A program made the position numbers and the translations under genes. Below the pieces are notes generated by a model, which worked only from the letters and a program-made list of their open reading frames with translations, was not told where the DNA came from and ran no database searches. This document shows, piece after piece, positions 1 through 8,548 of a stretch of 64,000 nt of DNA. Every line of letters begins with the position of its first letter. The first letter of the stretch is position 1. This DNA comes from Butyrivibrio sp. YAB3001 (GTDB lineage: Bacteria > Bacillota > Clostridia > Lachnospirales > Lachnospiraceae), in the NCBI RefSeq assembly GCF_900112195.1, contig NZ_FOKR01000012.1, positions 84,782 to 148,781 of the forward strand, written 5' to 3'.

Positions 1-532
1 GTATTATGATCCTGAGAATACAGAGCTTCTTATACAGGGTGATTACATGAGTGAAGAAGCAAGGGAAGCTTTTCTTGAAAGGTTTTCCACAGGTAATAAT
101 CTGGATCTGTCCTCAATCATCAACATGGATATTGAAATTGTGGATAACAAGAATCTTGTTGGTTTTTGCGTAATGGGTGGCATATTTAGTGAAGGAATAG
201 ACCTAAAGAACGACAGTCTTATAGGCGTTATTGTTGTTGGCACAGGGATTCCTATGGTTTGCAATGAGCGTGAGATACTTAGGGAATACTTTGAAAAAAG
301 AGGCTACGACGGCTTTGACTATGCCTACAGATTTCCCGGAATGAACAAGGTTCTTCAGGCTGCAGGCCGAGTTATCAGGACTGAAGAGGATAAAGGAGTT
401 GTAACTTTACTGGATAACAGATTTACGCAGATGAGTTATAAAACACTTTTTCCACGGGAGTGGATAGGTTATAAGAATGTAACGACCGGTACAGTCAAAA
501 ATGCGATAATTCAGTTCTGGTCTGAAGTTTAA
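1..532 (+). CDS. DinG/Rad3-type ATP-dependent DNA helicase, C-terminal part (5' truncated by window)
   Basis: The reading frame is open from base 2, so the gene starts upstream of the window and only about 176 C-terminal residues are seen. They match the second helicase domain of the XPD/Rad3/DinG family (superfamily 2). A motif V-like segment GGIFSEGIDL is followed by a hydrophobic strand ending in GTGIP, then a motif VI segment QAAGRVIRTEED, then VTLLDNRF and a terminal FPREW block. Such proteins couple ATP hydrolysis to 5'-3' DNA unwinding in repair. The N-terminal Walker A and any Fe-S cysteines lie outside the window, so the exact subfamily cannot be decided. The gene is followed by a long non-coding stretch and is probably the last of its transcript. 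Confidence 0.85.
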   Translation, partial: YYDPENTELLIQGDYMSEEAREAFLERFSTGNNLDLSSIINMDIEIVDNKNLVGFCVMGGIFSEGIDLKNDSLIGVIVVGTGIPMVCNEREILREYFEKRGYDGFDYAYRFPGMNKVLQAAGRVIRTEEDKGVVTLLDNRFTQMSYKTLFPREWIGYKNVTTGTVKNAIIQFWSEV

Positions 533-916
533 GGTGACAAAAAAGTAAAAATTACGTTTTTATCGCTAAAAATAGGTATATTGGTAGACATAAATCATAT
601 AATATGAAATATATGTAAACCACAAAAACGCTTGAATTGTATCAATTGTGCGTACAATAATAGAATTTTTCACAAAACTGATAAAATAGTTACATTAAGA
701 TGACGTGGGTGTCATGTGGATAACTCTGTGGAAATTGGGGATTAGTTATGTGGGTAAAAATCGAAGTGCTGATAAACAGTGAATTTGAAGTAGTCGGAAA
801 AATAAACAGGAATACGAACAAAAATACACATATGACCGATTGAGTCAAATGCAATATGTAAACCAAAATAAGTGTGACACAGATGTCATATCGTGCTTAC
901 GGGATAATAAAGTATC
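533..916. other. Non-coding interval upstream of the valS promoter
   Basis: This is about 380 bases of AT-rich sequence with no convincing gene. A 31-codon frame (748-843) can be read but has nothing else in its favour. The notable content is a group of DnaA-box-like nonamers at 715-757, annotated separately. No strong terminator for the preceding helicase gene was found; a weak A/T-rich symmetry just after its stop codon lacks a stable stem. Confidence 0.5.
715..757. promoter_or_regulatory. Cluster of DnaA-box-like nonamers
   Basis: TGTGGATAA at 715-723 is an exact reverse complement of the consensus DnaA box TTATCCACA. TGTGGGTAA at 749-757 differs by one base, and TGTGGAAA at 727-734 is a weaker third match; all have the same orientation within 43 bp. 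DnaA is known to bind such sites at origins and at some promoters. There is no dnaA or dnaN nearby, so an origin is not claimed. A DnaA-titration or regulatory site is the more modest reading, and chance in AT-rich DNA is possible. Confidence 0.35.
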
Positions 917-945
917 TTGACAACATTTTTTTTTACTAATATAGT
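917..945 (+). promoter_or_regulatory. SigA-type promoter for the valS T-box transcript
   Basis: TTGACA at 917-922 and TATAGT at 940-945 are separated by 17 bp. The -35 element is a perfect consensus and the -10 has one mismatch. It sits directly upstream of the T-box leader, which is where a tRNA-sensing aminoacyl-tRNA synthetase transcript should start. Confidence 0.8.
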
Positions 946-959
946 TAGATTTAATTAAA

Positions 960-1280
960 TTCATAAAGGTTATGAAAAAGAGGAGTACATATTTTTCAGA
1001 GTCTAAAGAGAATGTGCCTATGTTGGACGGATAGCGCTTGAAGATAGTGTTTGACAAGAAGGCTTTCGTGATACATATGCTGAGAGGCACAGGCATGAGA
1101 ATATGGAAGGTAGCTTTTGAACCGGACGCCCAGAAAGATTTTTTGATAGGAAGTAATATTGAGAAGTCACAAGCGTTCCCGCATTATCAGCGTTAAAGAT
1201 TTAATGAGTTATAAGACAAGGTGGTACCGCGTAAATACGCCCTTAGAAATCTATTGTGGATATTCTAAGGGCTTTTTTAT
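960..1280 (+). promoter_or_regulatory. T-box leader controlling valS
   Basis: The conserved T-box core AAGGTGGTACCGCG lies at about 1218-1231, followed immediately by an intrinsic terminator and then valS. In this riboswitch class uncharged cognate tRNA pairs with a specifier codon in stem I and with the T-box bulge, stabilising an antiterminator so that the synthetase is made when its amino acid is scarce. A GTA valine codon at 1110-1112, in the stretch GGAAGGTAGC, is a candidate specifier, but I did not fold stem I fully. The 5' limit is approximate, taken from the promoter at 917-945. Confidence 0.88.
1239..1278 (+). terminator. Intrinsic terminator of the valS T-box
   Basis: A 10-bp stem, GCCCTTAGAA (1239-1248) with TTCTAAGGGC (1263-1272), is followed directly by six T residues. 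The 5' arm overlaps the end of the T-box core region, which fits the competing terminator/antiterminator design. Confidence 0.88.
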
Positions 1281-1334
1281 TTAGAATTTTAGAGGCCCTG
1301 GATTTATCCATCTACTAATGTAAAGGAGAATAAT

Positions 1335-4007
1335 ATGAAGAAAGAACTTGCAAAGACTTATGATCCTAAAAGTATTGAAGGCCGTCTTTATTCCAAGTGG
1401 GAAGAGAAAAAATACTTCCACGCTGAAGTAGATGAGACTAAAAAGCCTTTTACAATCGTTATTCCACCGCCAAATATCACCGGTAAGCTCCACATGGGAC
1501 ATGCCCTTGATAATACAATGCAGGATATCCTCATCAGATTTAAGAGAATGCAGGGCTACAATGCACTTTGGCAGCCAGGAACTGACCACGCTTCAATTGC
1601 TACAGAGGTTAAGATTATTGATGCTCTGAAGGCAGAGGGAATCGACAAGAGAGATCTTGGTCGTGAGAAATTCCTTGAGCGCGCATGGGAGTGGAAAAAA
1701 GAATACGGCGGAACAATCATTTCACAGCTCAAGAAAATGGGTTCTTCCTGCGACTGGGACAGAGAAAGATTTACAATGGATGACGGATGTAACGAGGCTG
1801 TTACAGAAGTTTTCTGCAAGATGCATGAAAAAGGATATATATATAAGGGAAGCCGTATTGTAAACTGGTGTCCTATCTGCAAGACTTCTATTTCTGATGC
1901 AGAAGTTGAGTACGAGGAGCAGGCCGGACATTTATGGCATATCAAATATCCTGTTATCAATGAGGATGGAACAGTTTCAAAGACAGATTTCATTGAATTT
2001 GCTACAACTCGTCCTGAGACAATGCTTGGTGATACTGCAGTTGCAGTAAATCCGGATGATGACAGATACAAGAGCTTTAAGGGCAAGAAAGTTCTTTTAC
2101 CTATAGTAAACAGAGAGCTTCCAATCGTTGAGGATTCCTATGTTGATATGGAATTTGGAACAGGTGTAGTTAAGATTACTCCTGGTCATGACCCTAACGA
2201 CTTTGAGGTTGGAAAGCGCCATAATCTCGAAGAAATCAATATCTTAAACGATGATGCTACTATCAATGCAAATGGCGGCAAGTTTGAGGGTATGGACAGA
2301 TATGCTGCAAGAGAAGCTATCGTAAAAGAACTTGATGAGATGGGACTTTTGGTAAGAATAGAGGACTATACTCACAATGTAGGCACACATGACCGTTGTC
2401 ATACAACTGTTGAACCTATGATCAAGGCTCAGTGGTTCGTTAAGATGGATGAGCTTATAAAGCCGGCTGTTAAGGCAGTTAAGGAAGGCGAGATCAAGCT
2501 TATCCCACCAAGAATGGAAAAGACATATTTCAACTGGACAGATAACATCCGTGACTGGTGTATTTCAAGACAGCTTTGGTGGGGACACAGAATTCCTGCT
2601 TATTACTGCGACAAGTGCGGAGAGGTTGTTGTTGCTAAGAGCGCTCCTACAGTTTGTCCTAAGTGCGGAGAGACACACTTCACACAGGATCCTGATACTC
2701 TTGATACATGGTTTTCATCAGCACTTTGGCCATTTGAGACACTTGGATGGCCTCATGATACCAAGGAACTTAAGTATTTCTTCCCTACAGATGTACTTGT
2801 TACCGGTTATGACATTATCTTTTTCTGGGTAATAAGAATGATCTTCTCAAGCTATGAGAACATGGGAACATATCCATTCCACACAGTTCTTTTCCATGGC
2901 CTTGTAAGAGATTCACAGGGACGCAAGATGAGTAAGTCTCTTGGAAATGGTATCGATCCATTGGATATCATTGAAAACTATGGTGCAGATGCACTCAGAC
3001 TTACACTTATTACAGGTAATGCGCCCGGAAACGATATGCGTTTCTATAATGAAAGAGTAGAAAACAGCCGTAACTTTGCAAACAAGGTTTGGAATGCTTC
3101 AAGATTTATCATGATGAACATGGCTGAGGATGCAAAGAGTGCTATTCACCAGGAGATGCCTGCAGGTCTTGAGCCTGTTGACCACTGGATCATCAGTAAG
3201 CTCAATAATACGGTAAAAGAAGTTACTGATAATATGGAACATTACGAGCTTGGTATCGCTGTTCAGAAGGTATATGACTTTATCTGGGATGAGTTCTGCG
3301 ACTGGTACATTGAAATGGTTAAGCCTCGCCTTTATAACTCAGATGACAAGGTTTCACATGAAGCAGCTCTTTGGACACTTCAGACAGTTCTTTTGACAGC
3401 GCTTAAGCTCCTTCATCCTTATATGCCATTTATTACTGAGGAAATCTTCTGCACAATGCAGGATGAGGAAGAGTCAATCATGATCTCTGAGTGGCCTGTA
3501 TATAAGGAAGAGTGGAACTTTGCTTCTGATGAAAAGGCGATTGAGACAATCAAGGAAGCAGTTCGCGGAATCCGTAACGTTCGTACACAGATGAATGTTG
3601 CTCCTTCACGTAAGGCAAAGGTTTTCGTTGTAAGTGAAAAGGAAGAAGTTCTTGATATTTTCAGAACAGGTAAGCTTTTCTTTGAATCACTTGCATATGC
3701 TTCTGAGTCGGTTTGCCAGAGCGGAAAAGATGGAATTGCTGATGATGCGGTTTCAGTAGTTTTGGCTGATGCAGCAGTTTATATTCCTTTCTCTGATCTT
3801 GTAGATCTTTCAGCTGAGATTGAGCGTCTGACTAAAGAACAGAAGAAGCTTGAAGGTGAGCTTAAGAGATCACAGAATATGCTCAGCAATGAGAAATTCC
3901 TTGCGAAAGCGCCTGCTGAGAAGATTGCTGAAGAAAAAGAAAAGCAGCAGAAGTACCAGCAGACTTATGATCAGATAACAGAAAGACTTGCACAGTTATC
4001 TAAATAA
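1335..4007 (+). CDS. valS: Valine--tRNA ligase
   Basis: Class I aminoacyl-tRNA synthetase that charges tRNA-Val with valine in the cytoplasm and edits mis-activated threonine. At 890 residues it has the normal bacterial length. The ATP-binding HIGH motif appears as HMGH at residues 53-56 after PPPNITGKL, and KMSKS is intact at 531-535. The large CP1 editing domain lies between them, with zinc-ribbon-like cysteines (CDKCGE and CPKCGE) near residues 430-455. The C-terminus ends in the charged coiled coil typical of ValRS (about 820-890). The ATG is preceded by AAAGGAGAATAAT. Expression is governed by the T-box leader immediately upstream. folC follows after 36 bp, a pairing often seen in Firmicutes. 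Confidence 0.97.
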   Translation: MKKELAKTYDPKSIEGRLYSKWEEKKYFHAEVDETKKPFTIVIPPPNITGKLHMGHALDNTMQDILIRFKRMQGYNALWQPGTDHASIATEVKIIDALKAEGIDKRDLGREKFLERAWEWKKEYGGTIISQLKKMGSSCDWDRERFTMDDGCNEAVTEVFCKMHEKGYIYKGSRIVNWCPICKTSISDAEVEYEEQAGHLWHIKYPVINEDGTVSKTDFIEFATTRPETMLGDTAVAVNPDDDRYKSFKGKKVLLPIVNRELPIVEDSYVDMEFGTGVVKITPGHDPNDFEVGKRHNLEEINILNDDATINANGGKFEGMDRYAAREAIVKELDEMGLLVRIEDYTHNVGTHDRCHTTVEPMIKAQWFVKMDELIKPAVKAVKEGEIKLIPPRMEKTYFNWTDNIRDWCISRQLWWGHRIPAYYCDKCGEVVVAKSAPTVCPKCGETHFTQDPDTLDTWFSSALWPFETLGWPHDTKELKYFFPTDVLVTGYDIIFFWVIRMIFSSYENMGTYPFHTVLFHGLVRDSQGRKMSKSLGNGIDPLDIIENYGADALRLTLITGNAPGNDMRFYNERVENSRNFANKVWNASRFIMMNMAEDAKSAIHQEMPAGLEPVDHWIISKLNNTVKEVTDNMEHYELGIAVQKVYDFIWDEFCDWYIEMVKPRLYNSDDKVSHEAALWTLQTVLLTALKLLHPYMPFITEEIFCTMQDEEESIMISEWPVYKEEWNFASDEKAIETIKEAVRGIRNVRTQMNVAPSRKAKVFVVSEKEEVLDIFRTGKLFFESLAYASESVCQSGKDGIADDAVSVVLADAAVYIPFSDLVDLSAEIERLTKEQKKLEGELKRSQNMLSNEKFLAKAPAEKIAEEKEKQQKYQQTYDQITERLAQLSK

Positions 4008-4043
4008 GATTGATATCATTATATAGCAGGTCTTAGAGGTTTT

Positions 4044-5423
4044 ATGTTAGAGGAATTAGAAAAAAGTGTTTCAGCGCTGATAAGCCGTGCTGATAATGGG
4101 GAAAAGATAATGCTCTCGGAATGTGATGATTTTTTAAATCACATTCCGAGCTTTACGAATAAGCATACAATAGAGGATACAAGGCTTTTCTTGGAGTTTT
4201 TGGGAAATCCTGACGAGAACATGAAAATAATCCATGTTGCAGGAACGAACGGCAAAGGCTCTGTATGCAGCTATGTATCTTCTGTGCTTATGAAAGCCGG
4301 ATATAAGGTGGGGATGTTTACTTCTCCGCATCTTGTTAAGATCACGGAAAGATTTTGCATTGATTCAAAGCCTATATCTGATGGCTTATTTGTTGAGATT
4401 TTTATTGAATTATTGAAAAGGGTTTTGGAATATGACAAAGAGGATTATTTTCCTACATATTTTGAATACCTTTTTTTTATGGCAATGCTATTGTATGACG
4501 TATATCCTGTAGATTTTCTGGTGCTTGAAACGGGACTTGGCGGGCGACTGGATGCGACAAATTCTGTCAAAAAGCCGATGGTTTCTGTAATTACTGAAAT
4601 TGGATTTGATCATATGCAGTATCTTGGGAATACCATCGGGGAAATCGCAGGTGAAAAGGCAGGGATTATCAAGCCTTCGGTACCTGTTATCTTTTTTGAC
4701 AAGAGAGAGGAAGCTACAGAAGTTATCAAAAGGCGTGCACTGGAACTGGATTCAAGGGTAGTCGCTGTTGAAAAAAAGGATATTACTGATATAACTCTCT
4801 CACAGGATGATGCGGGAAACAAATACATTGCTTTTTCTTATAAATCCTTATATGATAAATATGTTGACCTAAAACTCTCGACAGTTGCAAGGTATCAGAC
4901 GGAGAATGCGGCAATAGCTCTTGCAGCCCTTGAAATACTGAAAAGTCAGGGCGTAGAGCTTTCTGAACTGGATATCAGAGAAGGTCTTATAAGTGCAAGA
5001 TGGGAAGGCAGGATGGAAGAGATCCGTCCGGGAATTTATGTGGATGGAGCTCATAACCTTGACGGAATCACGGCTTTTCTTGAATGCGCAGGTGATATTG
5101 AGTGTTCAGGCAGGAAACTGATGCTTTTTGGAATCGTGGGAGATAAGCAGTATCCTACAATTATCCGGAAGATATTGGAGAGTCGCCAGTTTGAGCAACT
5201 ATTTGTGGCAGTTTTAGAGACGAACAGGTCGGTTTCGATTTCTGACTTAAAGAGTGCATTTGGGGATGCGGAAGATGAGCTTGGTCTCATTGGCGTTCCT
5301 GTAAGGTATTACAGCAATGTCAGGGATGCGATAACAGATATTATTACAGTCAGAAAGTCCGGAGATATGGTGTTTGCCACCGGTTCATTATATTTGGCTG
5401 GTCAGATAAAGGGAATGATGTAA
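4044..5423 (+). CDS. folC: Bifunctional folylpolyglutamate synthase / dihydrofolate synthase
   Basis: Mur-ligase-like enzyme that adds glutamate to folates (and dihydropteroate) using ATP, giving the polyglutamylated cofactors retained in the cell. The 459-residue protein has the family P-loop GTNGKGS at residues 67-73, followed by the FTSPHLV segment that lines the folate site. ETGLGGRLDATN marks the magnesium/ATP region and VDGAHN the C-terminal ligand site. It starts 36 bp after valS and is probably cotranscribed with it. The next gene begins directly at the base after its stop codon, so translational coupling down this operon is likely. Confidence 0.95.
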   Translation: MLEELEKSVSALISRADNGEKIMLSECDDFLNHIPSFTNKHTIEDTRLFLEFLGNPDENMKIIHVAGTNGKGSVCSYVSSVLMKAGYKVGMFTSPHLVKITERFCIDSKPISDGLFVEIFIELLKRVLEYDKEDYFPTYFEYLFFMAMLLYDVYPVDFLVLETGLGGRLDATNSVKKPMVSVITEIGFDHMQYLGNTIGEIAGEKAGIIKPSVPVIFFDKREEATEVIKRRALELDSRVVAVEKKDITDITLSQDDAGNKYIAFSYKSLYDKYVDLKLSTVARYQTENAAIALAALEILKSQGVELSELDIREGLISARWEGRMEEIRPGIYVDGAHNLDGITAFLECAGDIECSGRKLMLFGIVGDKQYPTIIRKILESRQFEQLFVAVLETNRSVSISDLKSAFGDAEDELGLIGVPVRYYSNVRDAITDIITVRKSGDMVFATGSLYLAGQIKGMM

Positions 5424-5588
5424 ATGATTAATTTTGAAGAAGAACTTAAGAAGTTCAAACCAAGTCTTGAAATAGAAGATGCAGAAGATATCATCTACAA
5501 TCAGGATTTAGATGATATGTCAGATGTACTAGTGAAGCTCTTAAAAGAGGCTAAATCAGAATCTTACGATCAGAAGAGGGCTAAATAA
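5424..5588 (+). CDS. 54-residue acidic hypothetical protein between folC and the TPR gene
   Basis: A short frame whose ATG directly follows the folC stop codon and whose stop lies 2 bp before the next start. It encodes 54 residues beginning MINFEEELKKF, with many Glu/Asp and Lys and no membrane segment or motif I recognise. The tight junctions on both sides, with the neighbours' frames left untouched, argue that it is a real translated gene coupled to folC. The likely fold is helical and the function is unknown. Its place just before a zinc-ribbon/TPR protein hints at a partnership, but that is inference only. Confidence 0.7.
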   Translation: MINFEEELKKFKPSLEIEDAEDIIYNQDLDDMSDVLVKLLKEAKSESYDQKRAK

Positions 5589-5590
5589 CA

Positions 5591-7009
5591 ATGAGATGTT
5601 ATCGTTGTGGGGCGGAACTGGATAAAAGTGATGTTTGTCCAGGATGTGGGACAAATGTAAAGGTAAATAAACGAATTGTCAGTCTTTCCAATGTCTTTTA
5701 CAATGAAGGACTTGAAAAGGCGGGCGTTCGTGATATGACCGGCGCGATAGATGCATTAAGGCAAAGTCTTAAGCTTGATAAGAATAATATAGATGCCAGA
5801 AATCTTTTAGGACTAATTTATTATGAGACTGGGGAAGCTGTTGCGGCGCTGTCTGAATGGGTTATAAGTAAGAACTTAAAACCTGAGGACAATCTTGCTG
5901 ACAAGTATATGGATTATGTAAGAAACAGCCCGGCTCAGCTTGATGCAATAAACCAGACAATCAAGAAGTTTAATATTGCTCTTAATTACTGCAAGCAGGA
6001 CAGCCTGGATCTTGCAGTGATTCAGCTTAAAAAGGTTCTGTCTTTGAATTCCGGATTTATCAAGGCACATCTTTTGCTGGCTCTTTTATATCTGAAAAAC
6101 GGAAACTGGGATAAGGCTAAAATAGAGGCTCAGAAGGCACTTAAACTGGACACCGGAAATGTAATGGCAAAGCGCTATCTCAGAGAAGCTGACAGTATGC
6201 TTCTTCCGGGAGAGAGCGGAAAGCTTGTTTCCGATATAGCTTCTTCTGATAGTGATGAAGTTATCAGGTATAACAGCGGAAATGAGATGATAATTCAGCC
6301 TGTAAAAAAATCTCCTATTGCAAAGTCAAATTCCATCTGGGGAATACTTTTAGGGGCAGTTTTGGGTTTTGCTGCGGCTTGCTTTTTAGTGCTTCCACAG
6401 CGAATTCAGAGCATCAACAATAATAATCAGAGCAGAATAACTCAGATAAGTGAAGAATCAGACGCTAAGTCAGCTCAGATAAATGCTTATGAGCAGCAGG
6501 TCAAGAACCTGGAGACCCAAATTGCTGATCTTCAGTCTAAGGTTACGGACTATGAGGGTGTTGATAGTACATCTGCTGCTATGAACAGCCTTATGAATGC
6601 TACAAATATATATTTTAACGATTCATCAGATATTGAAGCTATGGCTGCAGCTCTTGAGAAACTTGATCTGAATGCGATTGATGATGATGTTTCTTCTGAG
6701 TTTAAGGAACTGTACAATACTCTTATGTCTTTGGTTGGTCCGCAGCTTGCAACTTCTTATTACAATGCTGGATATGCTGCTTATAAGGAAAAAGATTACG
6801 AGACAGCAATAACCAATTTTTCTAAGGCATATCAGTATGATAATACAAATGTGAATACTGTTTATTATCTTGGAAACTCATACTATGAGCATGGGGATCT
6901 TGATAATGCAAAGACTACATATGACGCGGTTATTACTAATTTCCCCGGAACACAGAGTGCGTCATCAGCTCAGACAAAACTTGCGGAGATCAATAATTCC
7001 GGCAATTGA
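5591..7009 (+). CDS. Zinc-ribbon, TPR and coiled-coil membrane protein
   Basis: The 472-residue protein starts with a treble-clef-like zinc ribbon (CYRCG at residues 3-7 and CPGCG at about 16-20). A first block of tetratricopeptide repeats follows (about 35-200, for example ALRQSLKLDKNNIDARNLLG). One transmembrane segment lies at about 248-268, then a coiled coil (about 275-320), then further TPRs outside (about 390-470). Zinc-ribbon plus TPR membrane proteins usually act as scaffolds. The topology suggests a cytoplasmic N-terminus sensing or recruiting partners and an extracytoplasmic TPR arm. It is followed after 24 bp by the MBOAT acyltransferase gene, so it may help organise that surface-modification unit; this is context inference. 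Confidence 0.85.
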   Translation: MRCYRCGAELDKSDVCPGCGTNVKVNKRIVSLSNVFYNEGLEKAGVRDMTGAIDALRQSLKLDKNNIDARNLLGLIYYETGEAVAALSEWVISKNLKPEDNLADKYMDYVRNSPAQLDAINQTIKKFNIALNYCKQDSLDLAVIQLKKVLSLNSGFIKAHLLLALLYLKNGNWDKAKIEAQKALKLDTGNVMAKRYLREADSMLLPGESGKLVSDIASSDSDEVIRYNSGNEMIIQPVKKSPIAKSNSIWGILLGAVLGFAAACFLVLPQRIQSINNNNQSRITQISEESDAKSAQINAYEQQVKNLETQIADLQSKVTDYEGVDSTSAAMNSLMNATNIYFNDSSDIEAMAAALEKLDLNAIDDDVSSEFKELYNTLMSLVGPQLATSYYNAGYAAYKEKDYETAITNFSKAYQYDNTNVNTVYYLGNSYYEHGDLDNAKTTYDAVITNFPGTQSASSAQTKLAEINNSGN

Positions 7010-7033
7010 CGATTAAGGGTTGAATTACAAGTA

Positions 7034-8530
7034 ATGATTAACTTTTCTGATTTGACATTTATATTCAGGTTCCTGCCTGTTTTTATAGTGGTATATTATC
7101 TGACCCCCATTGAATATAGGACTTCCACGCTGCTTATAGGCAGCCTGATGTTCTATGCGGTGGGGGATCTTAAGATGTTTCCGGTTCTCTGCATTGCTGT
7201 AGTCATCAATTATCTTTTCAGTAAGGCTCTTAAGGGTGGCGGAAGCAAGAAGCTTCTTGGTTTTATAGTTCTTTTAGATGCGCTGATGCTGGTTGAATTT
7301 AAAATTCTTGGGCAGTTTGTGGACAATAGCTTTATGCCCATCGGTATCAGTTTCTTTACTTTCAAAATGATTTCATTCCAAATTGATAATTATCGTGGAA
7401 AAATAGACATCGAGTCAAGATTTTTGGATGTTGCTGCTTATTTTTGCATGTTCCCTCAGATTGTCTCCGGACCTATCATGAGATATCAGGACTATACAGA
7501 AAATCCTTTTCTTCGAATTGGCAAGATAGATATAGGCGCTGCAGTAGATGATGAGGAGAAGAAAGAAAAGTCAGAGGATGAATATGTTCAGAATAATAAA
7601 GTAAGCACAGAGGAACTTGAGATTCTTGACCTTGATACTAAGGAAGGAATGGATAAGCTTGAGGATAAGCCAAGTTTCCTTGAATATATAGAGGATGGTC
7701 TTAGATTTTTTATCATTGGTCTTGGAATGAAGGTTCTTATCGCAGATCATCTTTCAATGCTCTGGCGCGATATAGGAACTATTGGTTATGAGAGTATTTC
7801 CACACCGCTTGCATGGCTTGGCGCAGCTACATATTCCATGGAATTGTATTATGATTTCTGGGGATATTCACTTATGGCTGCCGGAATTGGTGTGATGCTT
7901 GGATTTCCTTTTATTATCAACTTTGCTCAACCATACAAGTCCAAAAATGTTGCTGAGTTTTACAGAAGATGGCATGCAACATTGGGCTCATGGTTCAAGG
8001 ATTATATTTATTTTCCACTGGGAGGCAGCAGAAAAGGTAATTTCAGAACGGTTATAAATCTGTTGACCGTATGGCTTATTACCGGTTTTTGGCATGGAGT
8101 TACATTTAATTTTATTTTGTGGGGAGTTGCTATATTTGTTATCATAGTATGCGAGCGCTTTTTGCTTAGAAAATTCCCGGGAATTATAGAAAAAATATTT
8201 GGAAGAGTGAATGTATTTGTGCTCATTCCACTTACATGGGTTATTTTTGCTATTTCCGACGTAAATATGCTTGGAGATTATTTCAAGCGTCTTTTCCCGT
8301 TCTTTGGTGCCGGAATAGCAGTTAATAAGGGAGATTTCATGAAAAATCTTCAGATATATTGGAAAGTCCTGCTTCCTGGAGCAGTACTTCTATTTCCACA
8401 GGTTTATTCTTTTTTTGAAAAAAACAGGAAAAAGCCTGTCGTTTCTGTAGTGCTTTTGGTATTGTTCTGGGCTTGTGTTTACAGCTTATCAAACGCTGCA
8501 GGAAATCCATTTTTATATTTTAAGTTCTGA
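7034..8530 (+). CDS. MBOAT-family membrane O-acyltransferase (AlgI/DltB-like)
   Basis: Polytopic enzyme of 498 residues that in this family transfers acyl groups across the membrane to extracellular polymers. Family hallmarks are FYRRWHATLGSWFKDYIYFPLGGSR at about residues 311-335 (FYRRWHATLG then YIYFPLGG) and the GFWHG motif with the conserved catalytic histidine at about 353-357. About ten hydrophobic segments are visible. An unusual highly charged insert, roughly residues 168-215 (EEKKEKSEDE onward), interrupts the usual short loop after the PQIVSGPIMRY segment. The next gene encodes an anchored SGNH protein, the classic AlgI/AlgJ-X or PatA/PatB-type arrangement for O-acetylation of a surface glycan. 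The acceptor polymer is unknown. Confidence 0.9.
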   Translation: MINFSDLTFIFRFLPVFIVVYYLTPIEYRTSTLLIGSLMFYAVGDLKMFPVLCIAVVINYLFSKALKGGGSKKLLGFIVLLDALMLVEFKILGQFVDNSFMPIGISFFTFKMISFQIDNYRGKIDIESRFLDVAAYFCMFPQIVSGPIMRYQDYTENPFLRIGKIDIGAAVDDEEKKEKSEDEYVQNNKVSTEELEILDLDTKEGMDKLEDKPSFLEYIEDGLRFFIIGLGMKVLIADHLSMLWRDIGTIGYESISTPLAWLGAATYSMELYYDFWGYSLMAAGIGVMLGFPFIINFAQPYKSKNVAEFYRRWHATLGSWFKDYIYFPLGGSRKGNFRTVINLLTVWLITGFWHGVTFNFILWGVAIFVIIVCERFLLRKFPGIIEKIFGRVNVFVLIPLTWVIFAISDVNMLGDYFKRLFPFFGAGIAVNKGDFMKNLQIYWKVLLPGAVLLFPQVYSFFEKNRKKPVVSVVLLVLFWACVYSLSNAAGNPFLYFKF

Positions 8531-8548
8531 TTTTGAAAGAGTGAATGA

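Noticed and set aside
748..843. 31-codon plus-strand frame (MWVKIEVLINSEF...) upstream of valS
   Set aside because: It has only a weak GGGG-type ribosome binding site, overlaps a DnaA-like box and lies outside any operon; too little supports it.
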